Of a DNA stretch of 64,000 nt, positions 42,246-53,383 are shown in pieces. Source of the stretch: Craspedostauros australis. Its lineage: Eukaryota > Bacillariophyta > Bacillariophyceae > Mastogloiales > Achnanthaceae. The notes beneath the pieces are model-generated. The model made no database searches. It saw only the letters and a program-made list of their open reading frames with translations, and was not told where the DNA came from. Within the stretch, counting starts at the first letter, position 1. The number at the start of each line of letters is the position of its first letter. The stretch lies in the NCBI GenBank assembly GCA_026770025.1, contig JAMXDE010000003.1, forward strand, positions 3,348,001 through 3,412,000, read 5' to 3'. A program made the position numbers and the translations under genes.

Positions 42246-43310
42246 TTAAGCCTTGTACACGGCCCTGCATGTAGGAAGCTGGAAGGTTGGCACGTCTCCT
42301 TGCATCTGCGGCACGCTCTGCATGATGAAGTTCTTGCTGTTGGCCAAGGTGGCAGAGTCCATCACGCTGTTCTTCTTCTTGATCTGCATGCTGTTGCCGC
42401 CCGTGCGTGCCACGAAGTTGAACTTGCCGCCCGTGAGGCCCAACTGGGTCATTGGAATGCCAGAGTTGGAGAAGTCCAGCTCGGCTTCGTCCGCATCGAA
42501 AGCGAGCTTCATCTCGATCTTGTTGCCGGTACTGCCCGCACGCAAAGCCGCCTCGTCCTTGAAGGTGATCTCGCATGGTCCGTACATCAATCCGGTGTTG
42601 GCGTTGTTGCCGCTGTCGTAGTTGTACTGCATGTTGTCGTAGTTGTGGCGCAGGACGATGAAGCCAGAGAGGTTGGTTGGGAAGGTTCCGGTGCGTTCAC
42701 GCATAGTCTCGATGAGCACACTGCCTGTCACATCATCGAACAGCCCGGTTCCGCCGATCACGGCCGCCTCGAAGGATGGAGGCAGCTCCCCGCCGACGCC
42801 TGGCGTGAAGTCGTACTGTCCGCCAGCCTGCATGACGACGGATCCAAGCGACGATCCGTCAGATGCGAAGAACTCGTCTGTGATGGTGCATTGATGGGCG
42901 GCGATGTCGGTAGCAGGGACGGCTCCAGTTGCAGTGGTGATGCACACCTGGGAAGACGTTCCGTACACGGCGCCGGTTGGAGTGCTGGCTGCGGGATCGG
43001 TCAGCGTCGCTTCGTCACTGTCGACCATGTTGCCTGTGATGATGATCGAGGATCCCAGAGCGGAGGCGGCATCCGGTCCGCCAACGAAGGCGATCTGGGA
43101 GTCGGCAGCGATGTAGGTTTGCTGGGGGAGGGATCTGAGAAGCAGGGATCGGCTTCGTTGTGGGTTGTTGATGTTTTCGGCGTTGGCGTTGGTGGGAACG
43201 ACACCGTTGGATCCCTTTCGGAGACTTCCTTCCTTGGCGAAGGCTGGCGTTGGCATAGCAGATGCCATGAGGAGGGCGGTGGCGACGACGGTGTTGATAG
43301 TGAACTTCAT
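42246..43310 (-). CDS. Secreted dirigent / allene-oxide-cyclase-like barrel protein
   Basis: From ATG 43310 the protein has 354 residues and a clear signal peptide (VVATALLMASAMPTPAFA, cleavage near residue 25-26). A linker ends in SRSLLLRSLPQQ. The body is beta-rich: SSIIITGNMVDSDEATL, VYGTSSQVCITT and QYDFTPGVGGE. The signature AAVIGGTGLFDDVTGSVLIE (about 174-193) matches the GGTG...G motif of dirigent and allene oxide cyclase barrels. The second half (TFKDEAALRAGSTGNKIEMK, FNFVARTGG) may be a partner domain. Secretion is predicted; activity is not. Many heterokonts carry lineage-specific families of this fold. The 5' flank consists of an 8-bp tandem repeat, and the gene lies between two copies of a dispersed 80-bp repeat. 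Confidence 0.72.
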   Translation of the reverse strand: MKFTINTVVATALLMASAMPTPAFAKEGSLRKGSNGVVPTNANAENINNPQRSRSLLLRSLPQQTYIAADSQIAFVGGPDAASALGSSIIITGNMVDSDEATLTDPAASTPTGAVYGTSSQVCITTATGAVPATDIAAHQCTITDEFFASDGSSLGSVVMQAGGQYDFTPGVGGELPPSFEAAVIGGTGLFDDVTGSVLIETMRERTGTFPTNLSGFIVLRHNYDNMQYNYDSGNNANTGLMYGPCEITFKDEAALRAGSTGNKIEMKLAFDADEAELDFSNSGIPMTQLGLTGGKFNFVARTGGNSMQIKKKNSVMDSATLANSKNFIMQSVPQMQGDVPTFQLPTCRAVYKA

Positions 43311-43322
43311 GATTGGTGTTTT

Positions 43323-43380
43323 GTGGTTGTGTGGTTGTGTGGTTGTGTGGTTGTGTGGTTGTGTGGTTGTGTGGTTGTGT
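43323..43380 (-). repeat. 8-bp tandem repeat (ACAACCAC)n in the 5' leader of the barrel-protein gene
   Basis: Just over seven perfect copies of GTGGTTGT (plus strand) end 12 bases before the ATG at 43310. On the gene's own strand the unit is ACAACCAC, so the tract probably lies within the 5' untranslated region. Confidence 0.96.
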
Positions 43381-44024
43381 GCTGTTTGTGTTTGCGATTG
43401 TTGTTGCTTTGATCTTATGAGATGATGGGGGGAGGATGGGATGGTGGAATTTGCAAGTCCAAAATTGGAGTGAGGCGGAGAACAAAATCCGTTGGTGCGA
43501 AACCACGCGATGCTATGCGATGCCATACCAAATCCAGCAGTACATCATCGCAGTGGCAAAGTGTGAGTGAACTGCAATGCGAGACTGCGCTCATCGCCAC
43601 AGTTTTCATTGGCACGAGTATAGCATGGTATGATTTGGTACGGCATGCCATGATTGTATGCAGTTTTGTGGCGTTGTTGGATTGCATTTGGAGGAACGAC
43701 TGTTGTCGAATCACAATGATTCACAAACAGCCAAATCCGGTTTTTGTTGCCTTGTGCGATGTGATGATGCCATCATGTCACTCCGCTACTATGTTACCAT
43801 GTTACCATGCAACTTACTCGACGAATACTCTGGAGCTCTATCGATGATTGGATCAAGATTACTTCATTGTAGCATGGTGAGGCCGTATTCGGACTCGATG
43901 CCATCCTCCTCTGTACAGGGCTGCCGATCAGGGTAGGAGGCTAGGAATTCGAGCTTCTCCAGTTTGACGATGTTGCGGGAGTGACTGTTTGTTTGTGAAT
44001 CTCGTTTGCCGTTGACTGTCAGTT

Positions 44025-44104
44025 GGAGTTCAGCCAGGGACAGACTGCCTCCAAGCGTCTGATGTCTCACTTTGATGCTCGAAAATAGCATCACACAACA
44101 TTCC
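44025..44104 (+). repeat. 80-bp dispersed direct repeat, copy B
   Basis: This is the partner of 41767-41846, in the same orientation, 715 bp upstream of the barrel-protein ATG. There are six transitions and no indels between the copies. Similarity fades outside the 80 bp. Confidence 0.93.
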
Positions 44105-46915
44105 AACCGAATAACTACAATCCCCTCCTTCTTCTCCTTTCCTTCCTCATCCAGGAATCATTGTCTGTCTCTGTACTATTATATGATCGATCTGATTCAA
44201 ACGCTCTGGGTGCTATGCTCTTCAGATCTTTTGAATTGCAAACCATGTCGATTCCTTTTTGACTATGTCATCAACAGCATCACTACGGCAATGCCTTGGA
44301 GATCCAACCTGCTTCAACGACGGCAGGGAATCCAACAACGAATTCCGACAACAACTGCTGCAACCGCTTGACTGTCTCAGTACTCGTGAAACGGTATCGC
44401 AATGTCTGGTCTCTATCACCGTCCTACATTCAGTAAACTACCAGCACGACTAGTGTCTGGCCAAATTGCCAATTGAAACTCGTGGCAAAGATTAGTCGAG
44501 CAGAATCAACCGTGAAGTCACGAACAAGGCTGGACTATTCAGTTCGCCTTTCTCTTCTGCTACCAAAACCCAAACCAACCAAGTGCAAGGAACCACAAAC
44601 AAGTCCAAAAGAGGCGTCTTCGGCAGCGCTTTTGTGACACTGGCGAGAATGTGTCAGAGCACGTCGATCGCTCGTCTCTGCACTGCGAACTGGCGGCCGC
44701 ACAGCACACCATGTCGGCGTGTGAATTGGTGTGCCCTGAGGCGCAAATGATTGTTGGTGGCGGAGTTGTTTGATCGTCATGATGCGAAGCTAGGTGGGGA
44801 TGCATGTGATCGGTTTCGGAAGCTCTGTGGAACTCCAGAGAAGTCCCAATGTTCATGACACAAGCACAGCACGGCATGCATGTGAGCGCTGTGAATAGTA
44901 CTTGCTCTCTGGCCGTACTCTTGTAGCTGTGTCCACTCGCGGAGCGGAGAACTGGAGGATCATTCTCTCTTCCAGACAGAGAGTTGATGGCTTTTAAAAT
45001 CCTTGTTCTCCAACCACGGCCGCTGTGTTCATTGCGCATGTTCAACAACGGATCGTTTCTGACTTATTGAAGGGCAGGAAATGATCTTGTCCTGCCTCGT
45101 GGAACGGTACGAGTGGGTATGAATCAGTCTGATGATGCCTTAATTCCCAAAAATATGGGAGAGAGATTGGCCTTGGTATCGCATGAGCCGCGACAGAAGA
45201 GATTGAATCATTCTGGCAGGATGCGCTTCGCGCCTTCACGATGCGTCCGCAAGTATCGGAGAGCGGAGCACCATAGTCGTACCACTGTTCGTACTCCCTC
45301 GCAGTTTTCATGTTTGAGGAGCGAGAGAGATCTGGGGTGGCTTTGTTCTCTCTTGCGGACGGGAACATAGTTGTATGACTGCGTGTGACGAATACGATAC
45401 AGTATCTTTTCCCCTCGCCAGTTGGAGATGTCTGGGAGAGGCCATGGCAGCATTTATGATCGTGTTGTGGGAAGCAGCTGTTGCGGTATACCCGTTCGAT
45501 TCCTTGCGATTGCGGCATGCATGTACCCGTTCGTACGAGTAGATGTTAGGCACGTGTTGTGGCGCACGAGCGACAAGCGCGGAAAGATCGCAGTCACGGA
45601 TTGTGTGAAGGTTGTAGCGAAAGAACAAAACAGCCGCTGCCATGGATGAGTACAGTGACGTACCCGATGGCAAGAGTACGATCTTGGAGAGAACACAGCA
45701 CCACGCACACGCAGAGGCCTCTCTCGCTCTCGCCCGATGCGCCAAAGGCTTCGTCTGGACACGGACACCATCTGCACTCTCCACAGACCACCAACGCGAT
45801 CGAGCCAACACGAACACAAACAGGGGGGAGCGCATCCGTACCAACGAGAAAGATTGTTGCGGGGATTTTGGGGGCGTTGTGCCTGCCTTGCGTCCATCTT
45901 CGGAGTTCACGCTGTTGCAACCACAGCATCTGGAGTGCTGATTTGATACGATGGGTTGTGACAAGAGGATGACAACTCGCTTTCGCGCCAGAACGAGACG
46001 ATCCGCAAGGGACAAAGCCGAACCCAGAACCTTCGCGAGATACTCGGCAGCAAAGTATCAATACGATGCTTTTACATTTCTTGCGGGCACCATTCCACTT
46101 CAAACGGCGCGAACCTCGGATGGTGGCGACCTCCAGCTTTTGTCTGTCGGTCATCGGGAAGGATTCAGTTCTTGAGCCGGACAGGCTATTCTCCCCTCGC
46201 GTTTTCCGCCTCCTCACAATTTCCCAACCTTTCGTCTTGGGTGGCGGCGGCGTTTGTGCCACAGCGCCAATACTCGTATTGCCGATAGCTGCGTTGCCGA
46301 TTTGTTGATGTATGCGCACTGAGTCTAACTAACGCAACCACCAATGCGCTTTCATGTGGGACAGAGCTAACGGAGTTGAAAACGAGCTACGAACTGGAGC
46401 GGGAGCATGGCAGCGCACAAGGAGAGGAAGTACATGCACCCGACTGTTTCCAAAGAATGTTCGAGTCGTTCGTGATGCCGAGAGATGGAAAAGCTGCGCC
46501 GCTACAACATCAGACAGAACAAGAGTGCTGCTGAGGGCTCTGGATGTAGGGGTGAGGAAACTCGCGAGGAGGATTCCGCCCATCTGGAACCTCGCCCGTT
46601 TCGCTCCTCGATGCTCCTGTTTGCTCTCTCGTGCTATCGCTGCGTCTGGCTCGCTCTGTGTGCTCCTGCTGCTGTTTTAATTATTGTTTCCATTTTTGGG
46701 TCAGCACGTCGAATGCTCATAAATCGAGCAAGAATCACAACTCAACTCTCGTCCATTGGTTAACAACTGGCCAAAGTGTGCATACATACTAGAGCACTCG
46801 TACCTCCCATCCTTCTCACTGAGGAAAACAGCAGTAGCAGCACCAGCAGTAGTACGCCTCCCACCAGCGCTGATATCAACACTTACAACGCTACGACAAT
46901 TGTTCGATCAATACC

Positions 46916-49900
46916 ATGCCACCAAAGAAAGAACAACTTGATCTCGTGCTGCCGGGCGACGGAGCAGTAACCACCGCGGATTCCGCAAGGTACGGGACCA
47001 CCGAGGACGGCGACGACGACGAAGAGTTTGCATTGCACAATAGTCCGATGAGCATTGACAATCCTAAGCATGGCGCTGAGAACGATGGCGACAGCGACGA
47101 AGACAGTCACGAAGACAGCCACAATGGCAGCTTCAAAAGCCACGGAAGCATTCAGTCAGATAACCCGAATGATACGCTTTCGATGCAGGAGAGCTCACAT
47201 GAGTCGACACCAGCCTACGTGAACAGGAAGAAAACTATTGCAACCAAGGAGACGCGGACTTTGCGAGGCATCAAGCTCGTCGTTGCTGTGCTCCTGGTAT
47301 GCATCTCAGCCGTTCTGGCAGGTGGTGTTTACTTTTACACCTCCAAAACCGAACAGGACCAATTCGACGATCAATTCAAGGAGTACTCAAACAAGATCTT
47401 CGAGGATGTTGGCGAGACCCTGGACGAAACGCTGAAAGCGCTGGACCTGTTGGCCACCCAAATAGCATCCATTGCCGAAGAAACGCCGACAGTGAACCCA
47501 CATCCGTGGCCAAGAATTACCATCCCATCCTTCGGAACGAGCACTGCCAAGACCATCGCCCTCTCCAAGATCCAAGCCTTGGTCATGTGCGTCGTTGTCA
47601 ATCGCGACAACCGTCAGGATTGGGAAACCTATACGGAAGAGAAAGGTCGAGGGTGGGTTGATGCAACGGTCGATGTTCAAGAAACAGACCCCAACTACTA
47701 CGGGCCTATCAACCGCCAATACTTCACCAACAGTCATGTCCACGGAGAGTACCAGCATACCCGCCCCAATGAGACGTAAGTATTTGTAGCTGCAGCCGCA
47801 GCCACCGCAGCAGTTGCAACCGCATCATCTGCGGATCTTTATTCGTCCATCCACGTGATGATTCGGCGCACAGCACTGACTGCCATCGAATTCGCCAATG
47901 CTCACCCATTTCCTCCAACGCAACACTTTCTCTTTTGTCTCTGTTTGCTTGCGCATTGCGCATTCTTGCACTGACGCCATTCCTCGATTGTCACCGCGGA
48001 CTGATAACGGACGCACCATACATACTCGAACACAACAACCGGTCACAGCGAGACAATGTTCGTGAGCTGGCAAGCCTATCCTGTGGTCCCCCAATGGCCA
48101 CCGTACAACTTCGATTACCTCACCCTGAACTACACTGATGCCCACCGGAGGATGATCGAGAGTGGGAAAATCGAGATCACGGAGCCATACATGCTTCCCG
48201 ATGAGTAAGTCTGTACGAGTCAAGCCCAGCATCTTCACGGAAAGAACTACACTGCTGCCGGCATGAGTGGTGTGACGGGTACTTCCATCCATACAGCTGG
48301 AGGGCAACTTCTCACATCCTTTCTTTCAACTTCCTCACTCGTGCGGCTCTTTCAATGTCATCACGGCTGCTTTGCCCATGCGTATCACACATCATACTTG
48401 CATTACTCGACACTCGATTTGGATTGACGCGTGGAACAGGGACAAACCATGGGAGGTTGCAGCGGCGGAGGGCTGGGCCGACTTCTACAGGGATCGAATC
48501 CCACCAAATGAAGACCCACTGGCGCCTGCCTCGGAAATCTACTTCCCGGTCTTCAATTCAACGGGAACGGTCAAGGCAAAGGCAGACCTCAAGCCGGTTG
48601 CTGGGTTTGCTGCAAGCTTCTACTGGAGAGACCTGTTCCGCTCCATCATTCCAGACGGGGCAGCCGACATGGTCCTTGTCACTAGCAACCCATGTGGTGA
48701 GTTCAATGACCTGCTTGCTGCCACTACTGCTGCCCATTTTCTGCATACCAGTAGTGCTGTGATTGCTCCAACGCCACATCGTCTCTAACACAAGCATTGC
48801 CATCTTCTGGCCGTCCTTGCATTTTGTACTTTCTTTTGCAATCGCCTCATCAACTCTCCACATCAACCAACGCCGACATCATCGACATCATTCCTTCCCC
48901 CAGCACCCTCGTTCACTTACATCATCGTAGGCTCGCGAGTCCAATGGGTAGGACGCGGTGACCACCATGACACGAAGTTCAACGAGATGGCGGTATCGAC
49001 CCCAATCGGCGATCTGCACACGTTCCGTACAAATGCCTCCATCCCCACAACGCCTGACTTCGACGGAGATTTCTGCCCGAACACATTCACAGTTTATCCA
49101 ACGCAGCAGATGGAGGACCGGTACCTCACAAACAACCCGATCATATTCACAGTCGTTGCCATCGTGATCTGCCTCGTAACGTCCATCACTTTCATGCTGT
49201 ACGATTTCTTCGTCGAAGTGCGTCAACGAGCGGTGGTGCGAACAGCCGAGAAGTCCAACGCCGTTGTCTCGTCCCTGTTCCCCGAAGGCGTGCGCGAGAG
49301 AATCTACAACGAAGCCGACACCGGCAAGCATGATGTGAAACCCAACAAGATGGTGGCGTTGGCCTCCGCAGTGATGAACGGCAGCAACGACCCGTTCAGC
49401 GCATTTCCAGGCATCCCCGATGACAAGCCAATCGCTCAGCTCTACACGGCGACTACCGTCATGTTCGCAGACATCGTCGGCTTCACTTCGTGGAGTTCCA
49501 CGAGGCAACCTGAGGCAGTGTTCACGCTGCTCGAGACCATCTACGGAGTGTTCGACAAGAAGGCCAGAAAGCGAGGCGTGTTCAAGGTGGAAACCATTGG
49601 CGATTGCTACGTCGCCGTCTGCGGTCTTCCAAAGCCAAGTCTGAACCATGCCTCCACCATGGTCCGGTTTGCTATGGATTGTCGGACCGCAATGAACTCG
49701 CTGATGAAGGACTTGGTGGGATCGCTGGGGCCCAGCACCGCCGACCTCAAGATGCGATTCGGCATGAACAGCGGACCGACCACTGCTGGTGTGCTACGGG
49801 GAGATCGCTCGCGGTTTCAGCTGTTCGGTGACACGGTCAACACAGCAGCCCGGATGGAGAGCACAGGCACCCCAGACTACATCCAGATCTCGCAGTCGAC

Positions 49901-51431
49901 GGCTGATCTGTTGATTGATGAGGGCAAGCACGGCTGGATCGTTCCCAGACAGGACACCATCATCGCCAAGGGCAAAGGGCGAGTGAAAACGTTCTGGGTG
50001 GACACGTCCAGCGAGATTTCCTCCAGTGCATCGGCCGGGAACAGATCGGGATTGATTTCGGATTCGTCATCCACCACATCTGAAAAGACCGGTTCGAGAA
50101 GAAAACGAAAGTCGATCCAACCCGACAAGACGTCGAGGGTGGATCGGCTGGCTGCTTGGAATATTGATATGTTGGAAACCATTCTGAGGCGCGTCATTGC
50201 CTATAATGAGACCGTCCTTTCCACACGCAGCTCGGGCAATTCGAATGGCAGCATGCACGATCAGACAAAGGCCCGATCCTCGACCAAGCCATGGGCCCAT
50301 CGTGGATCCTCGCAACCACGGCAGGAACTGTGCGAGGCGGTGAACTTCGACGTAAACACCGACAAGTCGACGACATTCCCGTCAATCGACACCGACTCGT
50401 TGCCGCCGTTGCCAGCCAACCTCAAGGACGAGCTGAAGGAGCTCGTTATCAGCGTGGCCTGCCTTCACAAGGCCGGTAATCCGTTCCACAACTTTCAGCA
50501 CGCCACGCAAGTGGTCATGGCCAACCGCAAGCTATTCTCCAGACTCGCCGAGGAGACATCTGCAACGGGGACGCCCAACCACATCGCCCGCATCCTACGA
50601 TCCGACCCCACCATCCAATTCGCGGCCATCTTCTCGGCGTTGGTGCACGATCTCGATCATCCCGGCGTCCCCAACCAGGTCCTCGTGAAGGAGCAATCGC
50701 GTTTGGCGATGCTGTACGATGACAAGAGCGTGGCCGAGCAGAATTCCCTGACCATGGGCTGGGACCTGCTGACGTCGAGCCGCTTCACGAACATCCAAAA
50801 GTGCCTGTTCGTGAATGACGAACGCAAGGCGCTGTTCCGCAACATCTTGGTGCACGCTGTGATGGCAACGGACATCTTCGACAAGGAGCTGCAAATGTGC
50901 CGGACTGAGCGATGGCAGATTCAGTTCGGTGATGACGAGCAGGACGCCAAGACGCTGCAGGCAGCCACCACGAGCATCCTGGAGCACATGATCCAGGCAT
51001 CGGATATCTCCCACACGATGCAGCACTGGACGATCTTCGAGAAATGGAATCGCAACCTGTTCCGCGAGATGGAAAACAACCACAAGAGCGGACGCACGGA
51101 CAAGGATCCTGCGGAGGGTTGGTACCAAGGCGAGCTGTGGTTCTTCGACAACTACGTCATTCCGTTGGTGGAGAAGATGAAGGCGTGCGGCGTGTTCGAC
51201 GAGAGATGGTGCGACGAGGCGTTGAAGTTTGCCAAGCAGAATCGCTCGGAATGGGAAACGCGGGGTCAGATGATCATCAAGCGGTGGCTGGACGATGACC
51301 GCCGCGGCTCCAACATCAAGCGCGGCGGCAGCGTGGGCAGCTGTTGCAACAATAGCACGGCCAGCAGCAGGAGCACCCACGACCACAACACCGTCGATGA
51401 AAGCTGCGAGATGGATAGTCACATTGTATAG
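46916..51431 (+). CDS. Receptor-type class III nucleotide cyclase fused to 3',5'-cyclic nucleotide phosphodiesterase
   Basis: Four exons (46916-47775, 48049-48204, 48440-48696, 48904-51431) encode 1,266 residues. Introns have GTAAGT, GTAAGT and GTGAGT donors and CAG acceptors, and the sum is divisible by three. An acidic cytosolic tail precedes TM1 (about 118-141). An extracellular region of about 360 residues resembles a Cache/CHASE sensor (YWRDLFRSIIPDGAADMVLV, SFTYIIVGSRVQW). TM2 is at about 503-523. The cyclase (about 600-780) has metal Asp in FADIVGFTSW and IGDCY, and NTAARMES. The base-selecting pair is Glu (KVETIGD) and Gln (FQLFGD), so GTP is favoured but not certain. The PDE (about 940-1225) has FHNFQHA, HDLDHPG and QASDIS metal ligands. 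One protein thus both makes and destroys cyclic nucleotide. The fusion is known from diatoms. Confidence 0.94.
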
Positions 51432-52163
51432 ATTAATATGATACAATAGGTAAATTGGGATAAGTACGAGCGCGTGTGGTACAGAGCTCGCACAATGTAA
51501 TGTGTACGTACTCTCTAGAGATAGCATTATACTAGGGTCAGTCTGATCTTCTCCTTCTGTTCCTCTCTCTCTCTCTTGTGATGTGTTGAAGTTGCACCCT
51601 CCATTTTTGGCGGGAAGAAGCACGACACGCACGACTCACACAATGCAGATCCCGATTGAAACGGGATTGGATCCATCCTTCCGCGCTTTTGCTGCGTTGA
51701 CTGACGTCATGGTGCGTGTCACCAGCCAATCAGAACGAGGGAGGCTGCGTTTGTTCTTTTGGTGTTGGCTCAACGATCTTTTTGCGCACATGAGAAAAAG
51801 AAAGCTGACGAACTCATGGCCAACGAACTCATGGCCAACGAAGAAGAGATGAAGAGAGAACAGAGAGAGAGAGGAAGAAGTTGTTGGTGTCGGTGTTGGC
51901 GCGAAAGCGATTCTGACGCTTTGGCTGCAGTTTCGGCTTTCTGATCTGCTGTGGCTCTTGTTGGCGGTTGAGATGGAGAGGAGCGACTGTCGGTGCAACC
52001 CATCTCATTGCTCACTTCAGAACTTGTTTCCCTGCTTGCTTCATTCAGTGCTCCATTGAGTGCTTCATTGAGTGCTTCATTGATCTATTGACCTATCCAT
52101 TATTGATCACTGGAAGCCACCGCCCAGGCAACTGAGAGAGAGAGAGAGAGAGAGCATTCGACC
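51432..52163. other. Intergenic with short tandem repeats
   Basis: Between two plus-strand genes. It contains a 15-bp tandem repeat CGAACTCATGGCCAA (2.3 copies, 51809-51842), a 12-bp repeat TTCATTGAGTGC (nearly four imperfect copies, 52040-52086) and a GA dinucleotide tract (52134-52154) that ends ten bases before the ATP23 ATG. No gene is supported. Confidence 0.55.
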
Positions 52164-53207
52164 ATGACCGTGCAAGCCACTTCAGCCACGCCTTCTGCTA
52201 CAGCCACAGCTACGGCCACGGCTACATCGGCTGCAACACCTGCAGCGACAGACGCAACGCAACAATCCTGTGGCAAATGTGCGCGGGTGCTGCGGCAGCT
52301 GATGTCCAGCATCGACCTCACGAAGCAAGACCTTGTCAATGGCAGCAGCAGCGGCGGCCGACGCAGAGACAAGCACAAGGAACCAGCGCCCATCACTCTG
52401 CTGAAGGCCATCTCCAACAACGACAAGTCCAAAGCGGCTTCCAAGAACCGCAGCAGCAGCACCAGTTCTCGACAGCAGCAGGAGCAGCAGCAACGGGAGG
52501 ACGGCTCACGAATACAGATGGACATTGAAGACACGCCGTTCGGTGTCCGCATCAAGATGCCTGTCATCAAGACGGACTTCAATCTCCTGAGGCGATACAG
52601 CTCGTTGTTGCGCGATGACGAGATCACGGAGGACGCAAGAGAGGCCGCCGCCATGCCTGGCAGATCCGGCATCACGTTGCCGGGCACGCCCATGGCCATC
52701 TCCTCGTCCTCCAGCCTGCAGCGCCAGCCACCGCAATCCGTTCCGCAACAGCAGCAGACGCAGACCGCGCGCAACAACCCGCAGCCATCGCAACCCACCG
52801 AGATGCTCGAGATCGATATCAGCTGCCGCAAATGCGCCGACACGGGCCCCGAAGGTTCGGCACGCGCCTTCCTCAAGGGTCCGCGCCCGCTGTCCATCGT
52901 GCTGTGCGAGAATCGCATCCAGTCCAATCCCGACGAGATCACGGAGCTGCTCACGCACGAGCTCATCCACTTTTATGATGTGCAGACGCTGCGGTTGGAT
53001 CTCAGCCAGTGCCAGAATCTGGCCTACACGGAGACGAGGGCGGCCAAGTATGCCGAATGCCGCAGCACGTGGGCGCCCATGCGGGATCTGTGCGCCGAGT
53101 CCACGGCCACGAGGGCGACCAAGGTCATCTTTCCGCAGAGCGGCCGATCGTGTGTTCGGAATGTCTTTGCTAAAGCCTACAATGATAACAGGCCTTTTGA
53201 CAAGTAA
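52164..53207 (+). CDS. ATP23: Mitochondrial inner membrane metalloprotease ATP23
   Basis: ATP23 (peptidase family M76) works in the intermembrane space and in yeast processes Atp6 and assists ATP synthase assembly. A single exon of 347 residues holds the zinc motif HELIH (265-269) in ELLTHELIHFYDVQTLRLDL, followed by the family's CQNLAYTETRAAKYAEC. It ends CVRNVFAKAYNDNRPFD, the usual C-terminal element. The N terminus is an Ala/Thr-rich run and then CGKCARVLRQL (Cys36, Cys39). This is an equivalent of the early cysteines in other ATP23 proteins. A 150-residue Ser/Gln-rich insertion separates it from the catalytic core, so it is longer than typical relatives (about 230-270). The GA tract upstream lies in the leader. 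Confidence 0.88.
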   Translation: MTVQATSATPSATATATATATSAATPAATDATQQSCGKCARVLRQLMSSIDLTKQDLVNGSSSGGRRRDKHKEPAPITLLKAISNNDKSKAASKNRSSSTSSRQQQEQQQREDGSRIQMDIEDTPFGVRIKMPVIKTDFNLLRRYSSLLRDDEITEDAREAAAMPGRSGITLPGTPMAISSSSSLQRQPPQSVPQQQQTQTARNNPQPSQPTEMLEIDISCRKCADTGPEGSARAFLKGPRPLSIVLCENRIQSNPDEITELLTHELIHFYDVQTLRLDLSQCQNLAYTETRAAKYAECRSTWAPMRDLCAESTATRATKVIFPQSGRSCVRNVFAKAYNDNRPFDK

Positions 53208-53383
53208 ACTCAACTCAACTCCTTACTTGAGTCCCTGCTCTAGTCTCTAATCCAGTTAAGTTTCAAGAACTTCCAGCAAACTATTCTCATGCAGCACAGC
53301 AAAGGTGCTCGATGGTATTCTGCTCTGAAGGTTTTCCGCAATGCATTCAGCGCAGGCGCGGTCACCGAACGTGCCACTTGATT

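Larger units (their letters stand above)
43311..46915. other. 3.6-kb gene-poor region
   Basis: Apart from the 8-bp tandem repeat at its left end and the 80-bp repeat copy B, I see no supported gene. Many overlapping open frames at 44500-46700 exist on both strands but none has a domain, a signal peptide or consistent composition. TACGAGT-type motifs occur near 43615, 45107, 45535 and 46276. ACTCGTACC lies near 46796, upstream of the cyclase gene. Confidence 0.4.

Noticed and set aside
42153-43412. 419-codon plus-strand frame opposite the barrel protein
   Set aside because: Antisense of a signal-peptide protein; its end is merely the translated 8-bp repeat.
45594-46319. 241-codon minus-strand frame in the gene-poor block
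   Set aside because: No domain or signal, Cys/Trp/Arg-rich random-like composition; a competing frame on the other strand is equally open.
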